From the NCBI GenBank assembly GCA_034336665.1, contig CM067568.1, positions 43,194,770 through 43,258,769 on the forward strand: DNA of 64,000 nucleotides, read 5' to 3'. Each line of letters opens with the position of its first letter. The first letter of the stretch is position 1. A program made the translations under genes and the position numbers. Shown here piece after piece: positions 47,106 through 58,880 of the stretch. Under the pieces are notes generated by a model that was not told the origin of the DNA, made no database searches, and saw only the letters and a list, made by a program, of their open reading frames with translations. Origin of the DNA: Luscinia megarhynchos. Lineage: Eukaryota > Chordata > Aves > Passeriformes > Turdidae.

Positions 47106-50100
47106 GAATAGTATTAAAATTTGTCCCAATATATTAATTTATTTTACAAGACAGCAAATGTAGTTGATATTTTTGACAACACTTTTGTGCCTTGAAGTGC
47201 AGCAAGTCACAAGTATTTGCTATATCCATGTATTTTAAAGACTCAGCAAGTAGTAAGTATAGTAGTAAGTATCAGACAATGTGCTCTGATCAGTTCTTGG
47301 TTTTATGGGGCTCCCCTCAGATCCTAGCTCAGTAGAAAATATGAATCTCTGTCTTTTTAATCTCCATCAGTACAAATTACAAACTTTATCATTGTAACTT
47401 GCTATAAGGAAAAAGCTGGTTTTGAAGCAGAAGTGGTTTTTACATAGAAGAGCACAAACACAAGGATGACTTCCAGCTCATCTGCAGTTACTGCTCTAGA
47501 GAATTACACTGCTCACCTCTTTTTAGCAGGCTTGTGTACCACCTTCCCCAGAAAAAATCAGTATTTCCTTTTAAAGGCACTTTCAGTATGCTTCAAGTTT
47601 CCACAATATCCCTGAGTTAATCAATAGAGACTGCCAGTATGTTGCTAAATCTGTAGTTACAATACAATGAATTTTGAATGAGAAATGATTTCTTTTAAGT
47701 GTTGCTGAGTGTTACATCCACACTGTGCAAAGGTATGTATAGTAAACACTCATCTCCAAGTTCTGGACCTTGACTTGTCTCCTCAGACATACTGGGCTTT
47801 GTTAATGTGAATTTATTGCATCTTTATTGCATATTCTGTTCAAGAGAGGCTTACAGGCTACAATTTTATTGTGTAAAAAGCAAGAAGGAGGAACTCATAA
47901 GATGCTGAAGAAGAGATATAAAATGGATGAAATATATAAACTGATAACATAAGGCATAAAATTATTTTTTTTTCTCTTGTATTTCTTTTCACCTTTTTAT
48001 GGTGGATTATGTAAACTTTATAAAGAATGACAATAAAGATGATGTTGAATATCAAATACCCTTGTTTCCAAAGAAATGTCCTTATTTTCCTGGGAAGGGT
48101 GAGTGTGTGTAAAGATAATATTTTATTTAGTGATAGCGTAAGCCATCAAAAAAGAAAAAACAGATTGAAAAGTCAATTCTGTGCTGGGTCCTCTCTGTGA
48201 AGTGAGTAGGAGCATAGAATACTTTTTTACAGCTTACATTTTTATTGTTAACAAGGACAATTTCAGACTGTTTACTACTTAACTGCATATTGAGTTAAAA
48301 AATCTGTTTATAGTACTCAATTTTTTTAAAAAAGCCTATTCACCAATGTTTTCTTTGCTTTGTGTGACCATCAGAATGGGATATTTTTGTTTGTTCCAAT
48401 TAAACCTTTCCATTTCTCAGGGTCTCCACATCCCAAAAAACCACCGTTTATTCAGCCCAGATTACAATTTGCAATTTTCAAGCTAAGTTACACCTGGATA
48501 TAAAACACAACTAGTGTTTAAGTAAAAATTTATAAATGTAGAATAAGTTATTTGTGAGGAACAAGTGTTTGCAGGCAAAATTCCATTTTTCAGTCCCACT
48601 TCAGATTAATTAATACTGGAACACAGTCAGTCATGTCTCGTCAAAATAGACCACTCAGATGCCAAATAAAATCTCAATTTTCTATTAATAGCTTTTCCAG
48701 CTATATATATGTTCAAGAAAAAATTTTAATGATAGAATAATATTTCTACAACAAAAGAAATATATTTTAATCCTCATCATGTGCAAAAATATCTGGATCA
48801 TTTGCATTTGGTCTTTCCAAATAAATTTTTGGTTTGGTCAAGAACCCTGGGGGCAAAAGATACAACCAAGTAAAATAGAGAGTGTCTACAATCAAAGCTA
48901 CTATGAATTTTTAATGAAATGCAGGTGCTGCCTTTTCTTTCACCAATAATGAAACTGTGCAGACCTTCCTTTAGAGACTTACCCTAATGGGAAACATACT
49001 CAAAGACTCATCAGCTAAATGTTAAAGTAAACTGGCTGGTGATAACCCACAGACTCCCTTACTTGTTCTTCACTGTATTTTTCAGATGATGATGATGATG
49101 TCATGTATCAGTGTTAAAGAGGTGGTAATTAGCTGCATTCATAAACACGTGCTTGAAGCGTTCACACATTGAAGTTCAGCTCTAAGAAAGAAGTGCCAGA
49201 GGGCTAGAAGCTGTTCTGAGACATAGTAAAATCAAATCACCATAAACCGGAATATGTAAGAGGGAAATATTCACTCCCTGTTTATGTGTTTGGAAATGAA
49301 GAGGCAGAGCTAAGAATATCTCTTTGCTCTTAGTTTAATGGTTCATTTATACTACAACAATATCCTACATGTGTGCATCTTAGTATACTTGGGGGAATAA
49401 AATGCAAAAGCTACTTAAGGGCTGAAAAGATACATCAGTGTGAGGAGAGCTTAGCTGGGAAGTGACTAGTCAGCAGCAATTCGATTTCATAGCTCTTCCC
49501 TGAAGCTTTAGCTGGTGGCAATGAGAGCCTCATCAGTGACAGGTGTGTGATCTGCTTAAATCACTGAATTATCAGGTGAGGGATGGGCAAGCATGCTGCA
49601 TAGCAAAGGAGGAGGGAATGGTAGATCAAATGGGTTTTTGCAAAGACTCCAAGATGGGGGAGGGAGAGGAGGAATCCAAGCTCCCACAAGAGCAGGGACT
49701 CACAAAAGCTGCAGTCAACATAGGTGGATTTACTCACTGATGTAAGCTGAGAGATGGTGTGTTCTGACCACTAGATGACACTTTCTGTGTCTGCAGATGT
49801 GGAAAAAACACAGGCCTTTGTCAACAGCAGTGAAAGAGCAAGCTCTGGCAGGGCAGGCCTCTGGAAGAACCATGCCTATCTGATAAATCCATTCCAGTGC
49901 CATAGGAGAAGTCACAAATAATAATAATAGTCTAGAAAAATCTTCTGTTGGAGGACCTAGATACAGTCATCTACCAATAAAAGTTGCCATCCTCACAGGC
50001 TTGCTGCTTGCCTTCCATACTGGCAATAATACTTGGTCTTCTGCCAAATTCTGGATGAATTCTAAAGACAATCAAGTGGAGGGTCATAAAATGTTTAGGA

Positions 50101-51294
50101 GCCAGGGTTACTGGGTTTGTGTAAGCCAGAGAAAAGGACAACCCTACAGAAAGGTTGCAAAGAAGATGGAAAGGAAGGGAAAACCTTTTCCTGGGAAGTG
50201 AGAGGACAAGAGGTGCATTGTGAAAGGATATGGCAAAATCAGTTACAATAATGGAAAATTACATATAGCTAAATTTGATGGAAATCTGGAGACAGGAGAT
50301 TTCTCCTTCCCAGACAGTTTAAGCCAGCCCTGGTGGACTTTAAGATTCAGGAGTTATTTTCACCATATCTTTGTTCCTCTGACCCATACTGAGTACTTCT
50401 GTTTAATCTGATTAGCCTTGAGTCAGATAACTTCCTTTGAACAAAAGAATAAAATCTTCACAACTAGAGTGGTTAAGCATTTGAAAGGATAGTTCAGAGA
50501 AATCATGAAATCTTACCCCTTGGAGCCTCTAAAACTTTGGCTGAAAAAGAATCTGAGTATATTTGGTCTACATTTGAAGTCACCACTACTTTGAGCAGGA
50601 GGTCAGACTGCCTAACCTCCAAAAGCCTTTTCCATTTTTCTGTCTCTGCAAAAAGAGGCTGTTTGTAGCAGTGACTGTGTGCTGAAAGGGAGGCACTTGA
50701 ATTACACTGTATCTTTTCAATACTATTGAATCACTCCCAGACTATAATAAACTGAAGTGCAAACCTGTAGTGCCTGAGCTCTTTATTACCTGATTTCATA
50801 TTACTACAGTCACTCCTCAAAAAAGTGGGCTCATCAGTCAAACAGTGTTTACCAGTGCATAGCACGCTGTGGAGCTCTAATGGCCTTTAACTATCAGGAA
50901 AGCCATAAGGGATAGTATTCCTATTATCACTGAGGCCCAGCACTGGGACAGGATGCATTGTTGAGAGGTGAATGTAGTTTTCCTCTTTATTGCTTCTCTG
51001 AATAAAAACTGATGCAATCCATCACGGTTTAAATGAGCAATTTCAAAACGTAGTGGCCTTTAAGATGATTTAAAGTCAATGAGCTGCTAGTGGAGTCAAC
51101 TTGGCTCTTGCCTTTGGGTGCAGAGCCTGTGCTGTGCTGTGTGCACGCTGCTCTTTATCCACTGGTGCTCCCTTTGTACTGCTGAGAGTTTCAGCACTCC
51201 AGGTCTGAAGAGCAGATGCTAAGCACTTGACTGTGTTTGTTTGCTGAACAGTTGGAAATACTAACAAAAACTGAGGTCTCCTTATTTTTTACTG
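47106..51294. other. Unique sequence, no gene recognised
   Basis: No gene or transposon was recognised. A (GAT)5 run lies at 49085-49100. Two plus-strand open frames (50001-50201 and 50220-50411) share a frame but are short and featureless. Confidence 0.65.
49085..49100. repeat. (GAT)5 trinucleotide run
   Basis: Five exact GAT units, followed by TCATG. Confidence 0.9.
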
Positions 51295-51345
51295 TTTTTA
51301 TTATTTATTATTTATTATTTATTATTTATTATTTATTTATTTTTT
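51295..51345. repeat. (TTATTTA)n heptanucleotide repeat
   Basis: Five exact TTATTTA units start at 51301 and run into TTTATTTTTT. If transcribed from plus, the units would read as overlapping UUAUUUAUU words, the core of class II AU-rich mRNA-decay elements. There is no evidence of a transcript. Confidence 0.9.
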
Positions 51346-54300
51346 AAGTAGATCAGTTGCAGGACCTCAGCTGCACTGCACTGAAACAACACACACCTCT
51401 TTGACATTTGCTTCTATCAAAGAGAAAGAAAAAAATGAATCTTTGTTTTGCAGCAGACAAATACAGTTTGTGTGGACACAAGCTTCTATTTCCTTTCAGT
51501 TTGTATTTTTTTAAATTGTTTTGGCCAAATTGAGTGTAGGTTCTGGAGTTTTTAATTTTTTTTTTTTTTTTTTAATCCTAACATTTCTTTCCCTCCTCCA
51601 TTGGAAACAGCTAAAAATAAGACATTGCTTTCTTTCTTTTTGCCCTCAAATCTTTTGTGCACATGTGGACATGTTTTTGGACATGCACAAATTTATTCTT
51701 AAATACAAAATCTCTAGCTTTTTTCTAATTTTTTTCTCATTTCTACCCATCTCCTACATGCTGCCTTTTTTATTTCTGTTATTGCTTTTTTCCATGTCTC
51801 TTAGGAATTACAAAGGAATTGATAATTTATTTAAGTCCTACTTAGTGCTTTTGTTTTCCTGAATGCTTGTTCTTTAGATATTAGGAAAACCAAGGACAAA
51901 TTGTTTGCAGATTTTGACTATGTTTTAGAACTGCATCACTTTCTTGAAAAATAAAATTGAACGAGTCAGTAGTTGTTATCAAATTCTAAGGAAAACAGAA
52001 ACAGTGAATAAAGGTATTTCAAATAACAACTTATAGATGGGGAGGGCAAGTGAATATTCAGTGTTGAAATGAAGGCAGAAAAAGGAGCATATGGAGCATG
52101 AGTCAGGGTTATTTGAAAACAAACAAGGGAAATTGTAATCTTCCTTCTGTTGTGGGAACACTTACATTTCATTTTTTCTGTTTAGATTTTTTTCCTAAGG
52201 TAGTCATAAACCTATCACTGCATTTCAGATGGACACAGGCACTTGCCTACTGTCATTCCTCTTTGGCCCACGTTATTGGCAATACAGAACTGATTCTTTT
52301 TCTGTTCTCTCAAGGTCTCTGTTGTGGACTCTCTGATGCAGGCAAAGTGCAGAAGCTTGGGTCAATTTCTGCAAACTTCCACAGCACTGCTGCTGAACTG
52401 ACCCAGCTCTTCTGCCAGACAGTAAATCTTCAGATCACTCTTACAGAAAGACCACGATGGACAATAACTGCATGAAAAGGTTACATTGCTATACTTTCAT
52501 TGCCTGCAGCACTGCATTTTTCTGGTACCTTAATTAATATTGAACCTTTCTGGTAAAAAAGTCTTCCAGAAGTTAATGCATTTTTCCATACACTGTTGCC
52601 CTGAGTTACATGTACATCTGTACTTCCCTGAATTTTGATATATGTAGATAAAAATTATTTTCCCAGACATTTGAAAAACACTCACACATTTCTTTACAAT
52701 AACAGATGGAAGTGTTGACTATGCTGACTTAACTCAGTTTTAGCTCTGAATTCTTTACCATTAAGCAACAATTTTAAAATACTCATCTAATAAATCTCCA
52801 TTTAAATCTGAAAATTTCAAGAGTTGCATTGTCGGTTCTCAATCAATAATATTGCAATTACTGTAAATTCAAAATTCTGAAGACTGCTGGAGGAATAATA
52901 ATTGAAATTAAATAAATTATGGGCAATAAAAGGGTCCTTAAATTTTAACATTCTCCAATGTATTGATAAGCGTTAAAACTAGAACCGAGTATCAGCACTA
53001 GGAAATGGATATGCAAGGTTTCACTGATTTGAAATTTCCTATTTTAGGTACGATTTTCTGTCCATCAATAGAAGAAGGGCAACTCAAGTTTGTCCTTGGC
53101 ATTGCTTAGCTATCCCTGAATCTTTGTGTGCTCTTTCCAGAGAGAAAAACATATCTTTACTCATCACTACTACAAAAAGACAAAAGTAGATCTTGTAAAT
53201 TCTTCCCTCTCAGTTGTTTCCTAAGGATATATAATGCTTATCTAGTTGTCATTGTCTGTGAGAAATACTCAAAGGTTAATTTTAATTAAAAGACATAAAA
53301 AGAATAGATAAACAGGAAGACTGTTTACATATTAGAGATTTATATGTTACAAATCTGCTACAGAAAGGGCCTTTCTATTGTCTATAGAAAATATCTAATG
53401 ATTCTCAGCAAAACCCAGCTTCCCTCAACCACAGAGAAAGCAGCTGGTTTAAAAGAATTTATCAAATTCATGAAGATAATTTTTCTACTCAACTACTTTA
53501 GAAAGTTCTCATGGAGGCCTAAACTGCTCCATTCTAAAATAATTGAGTAAAAGAAAAACCTCTTCACTTTAGTAAGGAAATTAGAGGTATAGATGAGAGA
53601 TCATAAGGGCTGCTTCAATATTTATTAAGCAAATAACAGAAAAACAGAAAAGAGAATGGTTAAAAAAATATTTTAATCTATGAACTCTCATGAAGAACCT
53701 TGTACTTTGAAAACAACTGTGTTTGGTCTCTCATCAAACAACTAAAAGACCAAGAATTATATGATTATATGTTTTATACCAAATAAAGTAACAATAACTC
53801 CTTTAAAACATAGAAGGATAGGACTCTCTTCAAAACTATTTCAATTCCCATTCCAAACTGCTTTCTCTACTGACCTGAACTTTAGAGTTTTATTAGTATA
53901 AAAAGATCTTCAGGTTCTCTTTTTCCCTATGAACCTATTGAAATTTTGAAGATTTCCCTTTTTCTTTCTCTCTAAGAGCTGACAAAAGAAATATTTTTCC
54001 CTCACCAGTACAGAAGGAAACAAAGACCAAGATAAAGATCTTAAGAAACTTGACATTTTGGAATCAGAAAGTACAGTGTAACAAATTATTTTATAGAGTT
54101 TTCTCAATACCAAATGTGCTCTTGAGCCCCCAGTTTGTAAATATTTCATTTACTTGCTTGCATAAATGCATCAAGGAGGCTCCTCATGAAAACTTTGATT
54201 CATCTGTTTCTCTCCCCCTTTCCCATTATGCTGTTTTCTGATACAGCACAAGCCTTGACTCAAAAGAACTTGATAAAATAAGAAGAAGTGTATTTCATGC

Positions 54301-54963
54301 CATGAAGATGGAAAAAAAGAAGTAGGAAGAAGATATTTAAACCTATGTCGAACAAAGATCTGTGGCTATTTTCATCTCTTATAAACGTGTCCTTTAAATC
54401 TGAGTATAAAAATGGTGGGTTCCACTGATGTTAACTAAACGTTTCTAAGTTACACCAGAATAAAACATGAGCTTTTGGGAACACTCTAGTACATACAGCT
54501 ACCTTTGGAAGTCTGGGTGTGACAAGGAATTTGTTCCTTGTGTATGCACAGATGCTGATACCTGTGCTTAGGACCACTCAAAGGATTCAATATACCTGAC
54601 TACAGAAGCAATAACATTTTTCTATCAAATGTTTGTCTAAAATTACTCACAAATTTCAAACACATTGCCCAGAAAAAGTCAGAAAATGTATTTTAATTGC
54701 TAAGAAATTGAATCATTAGAAAACACAGGTCTTCAAGTCAGAAATTGCTTTGATGCTTGGCCTAATCCCTGTTCTCTGATAGGGTTTAGTAGAATGACAG
54801 GAAGCAGTTAATGTCATCCTACCCCTCAGAATCTCCAAAATGTTGCTCACTTTTTAAGCTATAGACAGCATGGCTTAATTCATGACAAATTCTTTCAACT
54901 TTTTATTTAAGAAATCATCCGTTGCCCCCAAAGGAGTTTTAGCAAAAATAGACCATGGATATG
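51346..54963. other. AT-rich unique sequence, no gene recognised
   Basis: Includes an 18-base T-run (51556-51573) that sits inside a 113-codon plus-strand open frame (51521-51862). A 125-codon plus-strand open frame lies at 52098-52475. Neither shows a recognisable domain. A small perfect stem of ACAAGGAA/TTCCTTGT with a 4-base loop is at 54522-54541. Confidence 0.6.
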
Positions 54964-55480
54964 TGTAGGTGTAGAAGAGATTACAGGTGACCTTGCCCCC
55001 ATAACTCACAGTTGTACTGATTACCAAAGAAGAGGAGCAGCCTTGCCCTTAATGGGTCAGAGCTGTGATTAATAAAGATCAGTGTGATAAAAGGGGTGGG
55101 CGGCTGGTTAGAGGGTTCCTGGAGGAAGAGGGCCTGGAGGAGTTGGATGAGCCCTGAGGAAGAAGGAACAATCCAGAGAGACACAAAGAATGAAACGAGG
55201 TGAGTTGCTGCTGTGAAAGATCTGCTTTGGGATCAGTCTGAGTGTGATGGAGTCAGAGCTGCTGCTGGAGCTGCAGTCACAGCTGAGCTGGTGAAAGCTG
55301 TGCTCAGAGTCTGCAAACCAACACTTGCAGTCACAGCCCAGCAGGAAACAGCCAGCAGAGCTTGCTGCAGTCAGAGTCAGGATGGCTAAGCTGTAAAGGA
55401 TAAACTGGGATCCTTTTCATGTTGTTAAATGACAGTCTGTGTCTTGGCTCATTTCTACTCCTAATGAAGGCCCTGATGCA
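54964..55480 (+). mobile_element. Candidate LTR-like insertion, 517 bp, family not identified
   Basis: This segment is clearly richer in G and purines than its surroundings. It starts TGTAGGTG and ends CTGATGCA (TG...CA). A TATA-like GATAAAAGG (55086-55094) lies downstream of a GC-rich upstream part, followed by a GGGTGGGCGG block and a purine-rich leader, as in an LTR U3-R layout read on plus. The flanks are ATGGATATG (54955-54963) and ATAGATATG (55481-55489), an 8/9 match. An alternative is an exact 6-bp GATATG duplication with a three-base-longer right end. A 9-bp duplication is not standard for bird ERVs, so boundaries and class are uncertain. A lone gene promoter or exon is the main alternative. 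Confidence 0.45.
55086..55094 (+). promoter_or_regulatory. TATA-like box of the candidate LTR
   Basis: GATAAAAGG followed by GGTGGGCGG, inside the 54964-55480 segment. It is weak on its own and is supported only by the LTR-like context. Confidence 0.3.
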
Positions 55481-58400
55481 ATAGATATGCAGTCAGTGAT
55501 TTTTATTCTGCATAGTTTATTAATGTTAAGCATGAATTGCACCACAAGCCTCTCAATGGCGTAGCAGGAACCATGGAATTATATTCTTATTTATTTGGCC
55601 AGTTCCTTCAGCAACTTGAAGACTTTTAGACTTCCTTTATTAAGACAGAAGTTATGTTTGCATTTGGGTTTTTAAAAAATTTTATCCATTTCTGTAGGGT
55701 TTTTTTAATGGTTTTATAAGGACCAGACTATCTTGGTACAAATGAATTTGTTAAGGCAACTTTTGCTTTATATTTACATTCTTTATCTTAGAACAAGCCT
55801 AGTGTGAGGTGTTTCTCTTTTTCTTCATGTTTCATAAGACCCAGACTGGCATGGTTTTTTTCAAAGGCTATACTTGTTTCACACCTTTACTCTTGATCTT
55901 TGATCAGGCTCAGTATGAAATGTGTTTCTTCTCTGATTCTTGTACTAATATCCATCTCTGCAATGGCCTATTTCCCATCTGTACTAGTAAGATCTTGTCA
56001 AACAAGCCAACAGGAGTCTGCAATAGCTTCAGGCACCTTCATCTCATCCTGTCTTTCTCCATTTTTCTTTAAGCAGTAGGAGCAAATTCTCTGAAAATGA
56101 ACAAATACCTTTTAGTTTTGAAACTATCACCAAAGGCAATTGAAAGAACAGAATTTTAACCTAAAGGGATTATAAATTCCTCCTTTAGATAGGAGAATAA
56201 AATTATAAAACATTCAAGGCTACAAAGTGGGAAATACATTGGAATGCAATCAGATATCAGAATTAAAGATTATTCCAAAGTTTTTCTTCTCTTATATGAA
56301 CTTAAATGTTTTGGGCCATCTCGGGTAATAACAATGCCTGATCAAATTTACAGCTGTTTCTGCAATGTTCAAATAACTCCAAGGAGTCACTCATTAAAAT
56401 ATTATAGCTGTCATTATCCATAATATCTTAGACAACGTTTTATATAGATGATGAACCACAGAAATCTGCTTCATCTTTAAGACACTGTTTTCAATAAACA
56501 GTCCACTTTGGTTGGTAATGACTACAGATCACTTCAGTCATTTGCCAGGCTCCTTTTTCAAAGAGGTCTAGTTTGAGGAAACTTTGGTTACTAGTTTGTA
56601 TTGCAATATACAAGAAGTTACAGGTAAATTACTTTTTCTTGATGAGCTGTTGAATACTAGGGTAGCTCTCTGTGCCATACCAATATCAATAATTCACTTG
56701 ATCTCTGTATCTGACTTTCCAGAGTCACCTTGAATGTTATATGAAATTAGTGGCAGCTACATTGATATTCCTGAGAGTAATACTGTTAAGAAATAACATT
56801 AAAATACAGACAGTTTCTCATCCCACCACTCATCTGTATTTCAATATGGCAGATGATTCACATGGCTGATACCTGTGGAATGATTTCCTATCTTTGTTTT
56901 CATCATTGATTCATTCCTTGCTTCACCTCATAAGTTTAAAAAGCCACAATTGGGAGTTACATATATTCTAAAGATCTTGAACTCCCTTCCTCCCACATTC
57001 TTTGCAGTGTGCCAAATATATGTGTGGTCTCTGTAGAGAAGGTATTAAAACTATACACAGTAGCCATAATTGGTCACAGACCCTCTAGAAAATCGTTTGA
57101 CTGTTTATCTTATGCTTCTGAAGCTACTGATATTCCTGTCTGATCCCTAAAACTAACCAAGCTCAGTGGCACACTAAAGCTCTTTATCTCCAGCAGCACT
57201 CTGTACAGAGTAAACAGATGAAGGAGGAATACATTACAATGCTCTGCTATGCAGAGCCCATCGAGGCATCCAGTTGTTGTTAAGCCCAGCACTCTTCTCT
57301 GTACTGAAAAATAACAGGGGAAAAAGCATTGGCAGGTGGCTGATCTGCATCAGGAAGCAGTGTTACACATCTAGAGGATAATATTAGGATGAGTTAGAGA
57401 TCTATGGATTTAACAGGAGTAAAGGTGGATGAAGTTCCAGGGAAGAATTTTGTTGTTATCATCTTTAACTGTTGATGCTTGCCAATTTTATATTGATCAA
57501 GAAGTAATACATTTTGAATTATTTTGCCAAAAACCCCTCGCACAAATCCAACCAAAAATTCAGCAACAACTGACAGTATCAACTTTTTGGTGAAGTTTTT
57601 TTAGAATTTTACACTTCAGAATCCTGAAATGAGAAAAAAATAGCCCTCTATTTCATCCTATTTTAGGAAAAAAAAAGTAAAGAAACTACATTTTCATTGG
57701 TATATTTCTTATTTCATAAAACAAAAGTTGAAGACTTGATTTTACAAACACATGGCTATAAATTCTTCATTTCTTTGTTTTACAAATTTAGGTTCTTGAA
57801 AAAGTCTGGTTCTGTTAATTTATTACAATTTTTTTTCCTGAATTTTAGGATGCATTAAGGATGATGAAACACTTTTGTATAATAATTAGCAACAGACTGA
57901 GAAAGCATGAACTCAGAAGAGGAATGGAAAGATCTGTTATTAGAACTCTACACCTCTCCAAGTTGGAGGGAGATGATTTTTTTTTGTAAATGTATGTGGG
58001 ATGGGAATAAACTTATTCAAAAGAGTTTGGGTTAAAAAAGATGAAATTTTTCTTCCTTTTTTCACTTAATTTCTTTTTGGTGCAAAGTAAAGGTTCAAGA
58101 AATAAGATTTATTTGGAAGAAATTTAAAAACTGAGTTCCTCAGTGAGAGGAAAAAGACTATATGGAAGGAATAAGTCAAAAGAGAAAAGCTAAAGAAAAA
58201 AATTGTCATCTTGACACTATGGAATATTGAGAAAGCCACTAGAGGGAAAATGCTGTCATTTTCATATTTCAAGGCTTTCATTTAGCTTTGATGAAAATTG
58301 AATAACATACAATTTTCCCAATATTGTAAAGCATTTAACACAACTTTGCCATTTTCAAGGGACAAGTAATTTCAAAAGTCAACAAGCTTAAAGATGATAT

Positions 58401-58856
58401 TTGACAGAAAGGGGTAGTTCTCTAAAAACTGAAGAGTGGTCCAATGACTACACTGGTACCCTGGGATTTAAAGTTCATAGTTTTGTCAAAGACTGTGTGT
58501 CTGATCTTACACAGGAGATTTGATTTTGTGCTGCATTTCCTCATCTGTAAAATAGGGAAGGGTAGCATTCATCCCTCTCAGAGGAAAATGCAAGGATAAA
58601 TATATCTATTGTCAAGAAGAAAGTTCAGGTAAAAATTTTTCAGTTAGGCAGAAGAAGTTGCTGATTTGAAGTGTCATTGAGATTCTACTGTGGAAACAAT
58701 TGTCTAAGCTGTTTAATGCAGTACCTTATGTAGCTTCAAATCATTGTAACTGCAAATAGTTATAAATAGCTACAAAAAATCTTCAGATGACATAAAGCAC
58801 TAATACAGAAATTTCCAATATCAGATATCCACTACAAACTTTACTGGCATTAAAAA
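55481..58856. other. AT-rich unique sequence, no gene recognised
   Basis: Nothing recognised; the longest open frame is 87 codons (55809-56072, plus), which is hydrophobic and featureless. Confidence 0.7.
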
Positions 58857-58880
58857 ATAATCACAGAATGCTGTGATTAT
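58857..58880. repeat. Quasi-palindrome, 10-bp arms with 4-base centre
   Basis: ATAATCACAG (58857-58866) and CTGTGATTAT (58871-58880) are exact reverse complements around AATG. It is followed at once by GCATGC. It could be a tight hairpin or a dimeric factor site with GATTA half-sites. Confidence 0.85.

Noticed and set aside
51521..51862. 113-codon hydrophobic plus-strand open frame
   Set aside because: Its phenylalanine-rich core is an 18-base T-run and T-rich low complexity, not a membrane protein signature.
52098..52475. 125-codon plus-strand open frame
   Set aside because: Length is near the upper tail expected by chance in 64 kb; there is no recognisable domain and no same-frame neighbours.
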